DNA from: Bacteriovoracaceae bacterium
GTDB lineage: Bacteria > Bdellovibrionota > Bacteriovoracia > Bacteriovoracales > Bacteriovoracaceae
Assembly: GCA_016786485.1 (NCBI GenBank)
Contig: JAEUWD010000031.1
Coordinates: forward strand, 1 to 58,642
DNA length: 58,642 bases
Direction: 5' to 3'
The position numbers were made by a program, and so were the translations under genes. Below are positions 53,540 through 58,642 of this stretch, piece by piece (position 1 is the first letter of the stretch; each line of letters starts with the position of its first letter). The notes beneath the pieces are model-generated. The model was given only the letters and a program-made list of their open reading frames with translations. It searched no databases and was not told the DNA's origin.

Positions 53540-53572
53540 CAATTTCGACCAGCATATCGCTGGCAGAAATTG
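53540..53572 (+). promoter_or_regulatory. Hairpin/operator 1 before the tandem-HTH gene
   Basis: CAATTTC pairs with GAAATTG (7 bp), then a 2x2 internal mismatch, then CCAGC pairs with GCTGG (5 bp) around loop ATATC. It directly abuts hairpin 2. Confidence 0.75.
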
Positions 53573-53609
53573 CTAATTCAAAGCCAGCGTACTGCTGGCA
53601 CTGAATTAG
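53573..53609 (+). promoter_or_regulatory. Hairpin/operator 2 before the tandem-HTH gene
   Basis: CTAATTC pairs with GAATTAG (7 bp), then a 3x3 internal loop, then GCCAGC pairs with GCTGGC (6 bp) around loop GTACT. It shares the CCAGC-N5-GCTGG core and overall plan of hairpin 1, with dyad centres 35 bp apart, and ends 27 bp before the ATG. Confidence 0.8.
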
Positions 53610-53635
53610 TTAACAAATTTAAAAAAGGAGAAACT

Positions 53636-54271
53636 ATGGAAGCTGAAAATCAACGAAGATCAAAAAAAAAAGTCATTACGAAAGAAGTAATTGCTTTTAA
53701 AAAGATGAGAGAATTAAAGAATTTAAGCCGTAAAGAGGCAGCACCTTTAGTCGGTGTTACTTTTAAACTTATCGAACAGGTTGAAAATGGTAGGGTCGAA
53801 ATTACTCAAAGACGTATTATTCAATATTGCAACGCATATGGTTTTTCAATTGAGCAGTTTAAAGATATTTGTGAGGGCAGGCTAGGTAAAATTAAAAATG
53901 AGATACATAAAAATAAACCCAAGGTAATTGAAAATAACAACCTTAGAAGGAGTTACAAAACAATTATAACAAAAGAAATAAGAGTTCTTGAGGCCTTGAG
54001 AAAAATAAAAGGTATCTCTCAAGATAAGGCGAGCTACCTTTGCGGTTATTCACGATGCACAATAGGTCATATTGAAAACGGTAGAATTGAAGTTTCAAAA
54101 AGACGCATAGAACATATTGTAAAAAGTTATGGTTTTAAAATGAAAGAATTTGATGATTATATGAAATCTAATGTTTTAAGGACAGATGTTATTGAGGAGT
54201 GTTATTTATTGTTGCAAAAATTGAGTAACGAAAAGCTAAAAACATTTAGGTCATTGCTTGAGAATTTTTAG
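53636..54271 (+). CDS. Protein with two tandem XRE-type HTH domains
   Basis: The 211-aa protein starts at ATG 53636 with AAGGAG five bases upstream; a longer frame from 53570 would read through the hairpins. It contains two internal repeats of about 68 residues: ITKEVIAFKKMREL to DICEG (14-81) and ITKEIRVLEALRKI to DYMKS (111-178). Each has the helix-turn-helix layout of XRE/Cro proteins with IEQVENGRVEITQRR or IGHIENGRIEVSKRR in the recognition region. A basic linker joins them. Such a protein could bind two operators at once, and two matching dyads lie directly upstream. It is probably a regulator of the island genes. Confidence 0.75.
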   Translation: MEAENQRRSKKKVITKEVIAFKKMRELKNLSRKEAAPLVGVTFKLIEQVENGRVEITQRRIIQYCNAYGFSIEQFKDICEGRLGKIKNEIHKNKPKVIENNNLRRSYKTIITKEIRVLEALRKIKGISQDKASYLCGYSRCTIGHIENGRIEVSKRRIEHIVKSYGFKMKEFDDYMKSNVLRTDVIEECYLLLQKLSNEKLKTFRSLLENF

Positions 54272-54630
54272 TTAACTAAATATTTTTCAAATTTTATCTA
54301 TTTTCTGGAGAAACGATATATAAACGGTTCAAATCCGATCGATTCCTCCAGAAATAGTTTCGATATTTGTTTCCAGAGAATAATTCTATGATTACCTTTC
54401 GAAATTATTAACAAATGGTTTCAGTTAGTTAGACCAAGTTCAAATACCTTCAATGTTGCATAAAATTGCAGAATGTTTCGATGGTTGGCTTCTCGTGTGC
54501 TTCCGTTGGGCTTCTGCGGTTGTTCAAAATTTCTGCTCCATCTGTTGTAACTATTTTAAGAAAAAGCCTATGAGCAATCGATACTAAAGTCGAAATTGCC
54601 TTTAATTTCTATTTTTGATACTTAGCAGTG
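54272..54630. other. Intergenic stretch with a tRNA-3'-end-like hairpin and 11-bp periodicity
   Basis: There is no convincing gene in this stretch. It holds a tRNA-like remnant (54302-54354) and, at 54487-54514, three KGCTTC hexamers exactly 11 bp apart. The minus strand is open for about 57 codons without a start (54438-54606), which may be a decayed fragment. A 30-codon plus-strand frame at 54481 is probably chance. Confidence 0.4.
54302..54354 (+). other. tRNA-3'-end-like structured remnant
   Basis: TTTCTGGAG pairs with CTCCAGAAA (9 bp) and CGAT with ATCG. The enclosed CGG-TTCAAAT-CCG has the T-arm consensus. After the T-stem there are seven bases, one discriminator base and CCA (54348-54350), which is exactly the spacing of a tRNA 3' end. 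No D arm or anticodon arm is present, so it is not a tRNA gene. It is not a copy of the tRNA-Ala 3' end. Confidence 0.5.
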
Positions 54631-55617
54631 ATGAAAGTTAACTTGAAAAACCTTTTAGTAAATAAATTAAAAATAAGCTTAGATGGTTCTGTCATATTTT
54701 TAATAAGCCTTTTGCTATTTACGATTACTATTTATTTTCGAGAACACCTAATTGCAGGGGATGCCTCTTGGTTAAAGGAGCAGTTTGGTAAAGATTTTCC
54801 TCTCGACTATTTCACTGCTTGCTTGGTCGTTAGCTCTTTTGTTACTTCGATATCATTTTGTATGGCTTGTTATGATAGAAAGGTATTAGATTTTTTGAAA
54901 TTGTCATCTTTCTTTTTGGTTCTTGGAATAGTTTCAATTGTTAAATTCCCTGGGTTCGTTAGTCAAATGGAATTCATTTCAATATTTACCATTATAACAA
55001 GCGTAATGTTTTGTATTGCAATTGAACACGATTCTTTTAATTCAAAGCTTAGATATAATTATTTTTTTAGATTTATACGAAATGCATATAGGAAAACTTC
55101 GGAAGTGAGAATTGAGCAAGTTGTAAATTATGAAGTTAAAGTTATTAATGAGAATAATATGCTTGAGATTTTTAAGCATAAAGCAATTTGGTATAGAACG
55201 ATGAAGCTTGTTAAAACTGATTTCGTGGATCATTTAATTGATTATGATGTAGAAGGAAAAAAGTTAGAGTTTGATCTTTTCAAGAAGTCTTACGATGTCT
55301 TTAAAGATGAGTTAGTTCTAGAAACTAAAAATGAACTTATAAAATATTTTGAAAACAGTAAGGAAATTGATGCTCATAGAGAGCAGATGAAGAATTTTGG
55401 TTGGGAGATTAGTTCAGCGGAGAATATTTTCCTGCTAACTTTAGGTATGTACATAAGTGAATTGAAAGATGAAGGGTTGAGAAACCGTATAAGAGAAGGT
55501 AAAAAGTCAGTTTGCAGAGATGCTTTATTTAAAGATATAAAGCATTTAAATGCTAGTCTAGATATCATCAATAATGTTTCAAGTGACAACTCAAGCTTAG
55601 AGACCTGTTCCCATTAG
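54631..55617 (+). CDS. Four-helix membrane protein with cytoplasmic domain, unknown
   Basis: The 328-aa protein has four hydrophobic helices in residues 20-135 (GSVIFLISLLLFTITIYF; YFTACLVVSSFVTSISF; FFLVLGIVSIVKF; ISIFTIITSVMFCIA). A C-terminal, mostly helical soluble domain of about 190 residues is rich in Lys, Glu and Asp. The family is not recognised. ATG 54631 is chosen; GTG 54628 is adjacent and neither has a clear ribosome site. Its AT-rich sequence and place between an HTH gene and a restriction enzyme suggest an accessory, possibly defensive, gene, but no effector motif is visible. Confidence 0.6.
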   Translation: MKVNLKNLLVNKLKISLDGSVIFLISLLLFTITIYFREHLIAGDASWLKEQFGKDFPLDYFTACLVVSSFVTSISFCMACYDRKVLDFLKLSSFFLVLGIVSIVKFPGFVSQMEFISIFTIITSVMFCIAIEHDSFNSKLRYNYFFRFIRNAYRKTSEVRIEQVVNYEVKVINENNMLEIFKHKAIWYRTMKLVKTDFVDHLIDYDVEGKKLEFDLFKKSYDVFKDELVLETKNELIKYFENSKEIDAHREQMKNFGWEISSAENIFLLTLGMYISELKDEGLRNRIREGKKSVCRDALFKDIKHLNASLDIINNVSSDNSSLETCSH

Positions 55618-55702
55618 GTATAATTTATCTGACTAGTCGCGTTGTAGGATAAAAGTGATTTAAATTATAGACATTTTGTAACTTGAAATCTAATTAAAAG
55701 CG

Positions 55703-55909
55703 ATGAGTAAGATCGAATTTACATTAAAAGACAAAAAGAATCTTGCAAAGAACGTAGCTGCTCTCAGGTACTTATCTAGCAAACTAGAGGATTCAGATGA
55801 ATTTGAGAAATCACTAAAAGCGATTAGATTGCAGGTTCAGCTTGCAAAAAGCCAGTTAAGGGCCAGCAATCTAGGGTGGCGCTTGATTTCGACACAAGTT
55901 GAGGGTTAG
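55703..55909 (+). CDS. 68-aa hypothetical helical protein
   Basis: The small Lys/Leu/Ala-rich protein is predicted to be helical (LAKNVAALRYLSSKLEDSDE). It has no recognised motif and no clear ribosome site. Its end overlaps the convergent restriction enzyme gene by 4 bp. It may be real, given the tight packing and island context. Confidence 0.4.
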   Translation: MSKIEFTLKDKKNLAKNVAALRYLSSKLEDSDEFEKSLKAIRLQVQLAKSQLRASNLGWRLISTQVEG

Positions 55910-58395
55910 CTTACCTTTGCCTTCTTTGCTCTGGTCTTTTTTGTCAAAGAAATTTGATTCAGATTTTTCTCAATTTCGTCAATATCTAGGGGATGTAGCT
56001 TTTCGTCGGGTAATTCGAATATTGAGTCAATCTTCTCAAGATCGTTTGCAGTTACACTATTATTTATTAGTACTTTCTCCACAATATCAAGCATCTCCAT
56101 TGTGAAAACAGAATCGGGGACATTCAATTTATAGACTTCATTTGGATCAAAATTGTAACCATCAGCTCTTAAAGTTATTCCGGCATTATCGAGCTGAGAC
56201 ATAAAAAACTTTGAATTTATCCAGCCTAAAATACACTTAAAATGTGCAAGCGAGACACTCTCTTTTTTAAGCCAAATTGATTGTCCAGAAGTTCCAACCC
56301 CATCACCGTTAAGATCAATTGCGGCTTTGACTCGGCCATCTTTTGATGACGGCATTCTCGGCATATAGATTCTTGGGGTCGAAAGGTCTTTGCCGTAGAA
56401 TTCAATTTTTTCACATCCACGCCAAGAAAAAGGAAAATTTTTTGTTACTTGAGCTCTTTTCTTTAAAGCTTGAATTTCCCCTGCTTTTAATTCTATGTCA
56501 TCAGGGAATGGGCATCCTCGTGGAACAAAGAGAATATCTTCGCTCTCAGTTAAATTCCAAATTAAATTCTGGCCACTGTTTTTTTCAGGATATACTTTCT
56601 TCACCCATTTCTTTTTTAGCTCTTTAGGGATTCGTCGAGCGATTTGTATGTATATATCTTTTTTGGATGGTTGAAAGCCATTTGCAGAAATAATGAATTC
56701 AGATAATGGTCTTCCTTCATTTTTTACTCCAGATGAGTTTAGCTTTGTGATGAAATGATGATTAGATAGACCTTTTACGCCATAAATCGCTTCGGCAACT
56801 TTAGATGCAGGAGAATGAGGGAACCTGTTGACCTGACCATGATCAAAAAGTTTAAACTTTGAGTTTTCCGCCCAATCTCTAAATTTTTTATTACTAATGT
56901 TAGTCGTAACTTGCTGTTTGATTAAATAACACGCTCTGAAATTTTCAGTATATGGAAAAACTCTTTTCTCTTGTACATGTTTTAATACGTAGCAAGAGAT
57001 ATCTGAATCGTCTGAATATATAGCTTTATGCTGTGACTTTAACAAGTCTCTTACTTTTGAAGTTAATCCCACAGGATTACCGGGAGCATCGATATTTCCC
57101 CACGGGGGATTGCCAACTACTAAGCTGATTTTCTTATTAATTTTTATATCAAATAGATCAGATTCGTATATGTGATGTAATTTAGGGAGTTTCCACTTTT
57201 CACCTAACTCTGAAGGCTCTGCATTTAGTATTTTCACGTAGGTACTTAATAGCATCGCTTTACAGCACTTTAACGCATAGATATCTCTATCAACTGCAAA
57301 AATATTCTCCTCAAAAAATTTAACCAACGTATCCATTTCTTTTTTTGGATTGAACTTTTGCCATGCTAGCTCAGATGCAACACAGAGAAGCGTTCCAGTT
57401 CCAGATGCTGTATCAATTATCCGGTCAGTTTTTTGTGGAGAAACTTTTGCGATCATTTCAACGGCTAAGTCTTCAGGTGTGTAAACGCTTGTCGCATTTT
57501 GTTTGGATGACACCATTTTTAAAATTCTTTCGTAAGCAAACCCTAATGTATCTGGATGTAGTAAGTTTAAGCGTGTACAAAATCTTGTTGTGTGCCCGTA
57601 AATTTCCCAAACCGCATCAGCATACTTATTATCAATTTTTTCAAAATTTTCATTTAGTATACGATTTAATTCATTGCTAATTCCTGAAGCGTCTAAGCTT
57701 TTCTCTAGAGCTCTCAAAGTTGAATTAGGTATAATGCCATTATCTCTGAGAACAGCTACCAAAAATAATTGAACCCAATAGTCAAAAGCAATTTCAGGTT
57801 TTTTAATTTTTGATAATAATGAATGATAGAAATTTTGAAAGTCTGTATGAAGTCTATCGTCAAGTAAGCCAATTGTTCTTGTATCCTTAAAAGGCGCTCT
57901 ATGTAACCGAGCGTGCCCTAATTTACCATTTCTAACTCTTTCGAGTATTTTTTTAAACTTAAGAAAATCATCTTCTTTTTTGAGGTTTAGGACTTCCTTT
58001 GAGTTAAACGAAAGTGTCGTATCTAAGGATGAGTCAAAGATAATAGCTTCATCTCCATCAGTAAGAATTCCAAGAGGATATACAATTTCTCCGTCTTTGT
58101 AGTAATTAAATGAAAATGCATATCTGTGAGCTTGCTGAAAGGCATTTTCGAGGAGCTCACCTCTATTTGGTTTTTTTAATTCAATAGCTAATTTACATCT
58201 ACCGTTCTTAAGGATTTTAACATCAATAACACCTTTTGGGCCCCTGCGCTCATGCTGAATTTCGCCAGCCGGATTAAAATATTCACTTGCTATAAGCTGA
58301 AACCAGTTACTATGGATTTCACCTTCAGTTTCAACAGATTCCACAATTTCTCTATGTTTTTTGAAATTGATATTTATTAAAACTAAAGAGTTCAA
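55906..58395 (-). CDS. Type IIG restriction-modification enzyme (Eco57I-like)
   Basis: The 829-aa single polypeptide combines cleavage and methylation. The N-terminal nuclease domain has a PD-(D/E)xK-like site: Asp58 in KGVIDVK and Glu72-x-Lys74 in AIELKK. A helical linker follows. The N6-adenine methyltransferase core has YTPEDLAVEM, DTASGTGTLL (motif I, 328-337) and NPPW (429-432, motif IV). The C-terminal part (about 560-800) resembles TaqI-like target recognition domains. Translation appears to start at TTG 58395, with AGGAGG four bases upstream and no ATG nearby. Such enzymes protect against phage. No separate specificity or methylase gene adjoins it. TTGAGC/GACAAT upstream may be its promoter. 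Confidence 0.88.
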   Translation of the reverse strand: MNSLVLININFKKHREIVESVETEGEIHSNWFQLIASEYFNPAGEIQHERRGPKGVIDVKILKNGRCKLAIELKKPNRGELLENAFQQAHRYAFSFNYYKDGEIVYPLGILTDGDEAIIFDSSLDTTLSFNSKEVLNLKKEDDFLKFKKILERVRNGKLGHARLHRAPFKDTRTIGLLDDRLHTDFQNFYHSLLSKIKKPEIAFDYWVQLFLVAVLRDNGIIPNSTLRALEKSLDASGISNELNRILNENFEKIDNKYADAVWEIYGHTTRFCTRLNLLHPDTLGFAYERILKMVSSKQNATSVYTPEDLAVEMIAKVSPQKTDRIIDTASGTGTLLCVASELAWQKFNPKKEMDTLVKFFEENIFAVDRDIYALKCCKAMLLSTYVKILNAEPSELGEKWKLPKLHHIYESDLFDIKINKKISLVVGNPPWGNIDAPGNPVGLTSKVRDLLKSQHKAIYSDDSDISCYVLKHVQEKRVFPYTENFRACYLIKQQVTTNISNKKFRDWAENSKFKLFDHGQVNRFPHSPASKVAEAIYGVKGLSNHHFITKLNSSGVKNEGRPLSEFIISANGFQPSKKDIYIQIARRIPKELKKKWVKKVYPEKNSGQNLIWNLTESEDILFVPRGCPFPDDIELKAGEIQALKKRAQVTKNFPFSWRGCEKIEFYGKDLSTPRIYMPRMPSSKDGRVKAAIDLNGDGVGTSGQSIWLKKESVSLAHFKCILGWINSKFFMSQLDNAGITLRADGYNFDPNEVYKLNVPDSVFTMEMLDIVEKVLINNSVTANDLEKIDSIFELPDEKLHPLDIDEIEKNLNQISLTKKTRAKKAKVS

Positions 58396-58642
58396 TGTTC
58401 CTCCTGAACAAAAGGATTCAGCTTTTATTGTCCTACTTTTTTAAAACGGCTCAATTCAGGTAAAATCTGCTTTAAGCCACCTCGTTCAGGGTGTAATAAT
58501 GATTTAGTAAATCCATCGGTTATGTAATGCTAAGACCTGAATATAAAATAGTTATATTGACTACTGTCTTATCAGTGTCGTAATGCTGTCGTGTTTGATT
58601 TAAAATTTATGGGCTACTTTAATTAAAACTTGAAAGGAGCTT
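58396..58642. other. Upstream region of the type IIG gene and of a gene beyond the window
   Basis: No gene lies here. The final bases GAAAGGAGCTT look like a ribosome site for a plus-strand gene starting just outside the window. A TTGACT at 58557-58562 with TAATGC at 58581-58586 is a possible promoter for it. Confidence 0.4.

Noticed and set aside
53570-53635. Longer start of the tandem-HTH protein at 53570
   Set aside because: It would translate through the second hairpin, and a much better ribosome site precedes ATG 53636.

Overview
The window is an AT-rich, gene-dense stretch of a Gram-negative chromosome. Its gene content points to a member of the Bdellovibrionota, most like the Bacteriovorax/Peredibacter group. 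The evidence is giant mosaic tail-fibre-like surface proteins with an S74 endosialidase-type chaperone, many secreted proteases and lipoproteins, HTTM membrane proteins, a large HAD-IG 5'-nucleotidase and an AmpG-type permease. The lineage is inferred from these families; no rRNA gene is present to confirm it.

Layout. (1) 1-13074 is a surface-fibre and secretion region. It holds the 3' end of one head-repeat fibre gene, a REP-associated transposase flanked by inverted 24-bp repeats, an astacin-like protease, a two-gene unit (membrane-anchored 471-aa protein plus a 2545-aa S74 fibre), and a cysteine-rich secreted protein. (2) 13071-18277 is a membrane enzyme cluster: a spermidine-synthase-like membrane protein, two HTTM (gamma-carboxylase-like) proteins, a small anchored partner and a histidine-rich multipass protein, arranged divergently. 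An IS30-type transposase remnant and another repeat copy follow. (3) 18663-25629 holds small exported proteins, a TauE/SafE permease, a HiPIP, a YceI protein, and a sensor kinase/porin/phosphate-binding-protein-like module with a palindrome in the divergent promoter region. (4) 25694-53200 is mostly housekeeping and accessory metabolism: PckA, a ZIP transporter with alkaline phosphatase, an orphan C5 methyltransferase with AmpG, PepN, LplA, L33, L28, Bfd/Bfr, a subtilisin, an SplB-like radical SAM protein with a nucleosidase, an aldo/keto reductase with a glycosyltransferase, a HAD-IG nucleotidase and an ATP-grasp enzyme.

(5) 53233-58642 looks like an accessory island beginning at a tRNA-Ala(GGC) gene. 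It contains phased TGGCTA repeats, two back-to-back hairpins just before a gene encoding two tandem HTH domains, a tRNA-3'-end-like remnant, a four-helix membrane protein, a 68-aa protein, and a single-chain type IIG restriction-modification enzyme. No integrase gene is visible in the window.

The most promising leads for something undescribed are the paired hairpins matched to a duplicated-HTH regulator in the island, the HTTM/spermidine-synthase-like cluster, and the fibre operon with its anchored partner. All functions are read from motifs by eye; no database search was run.
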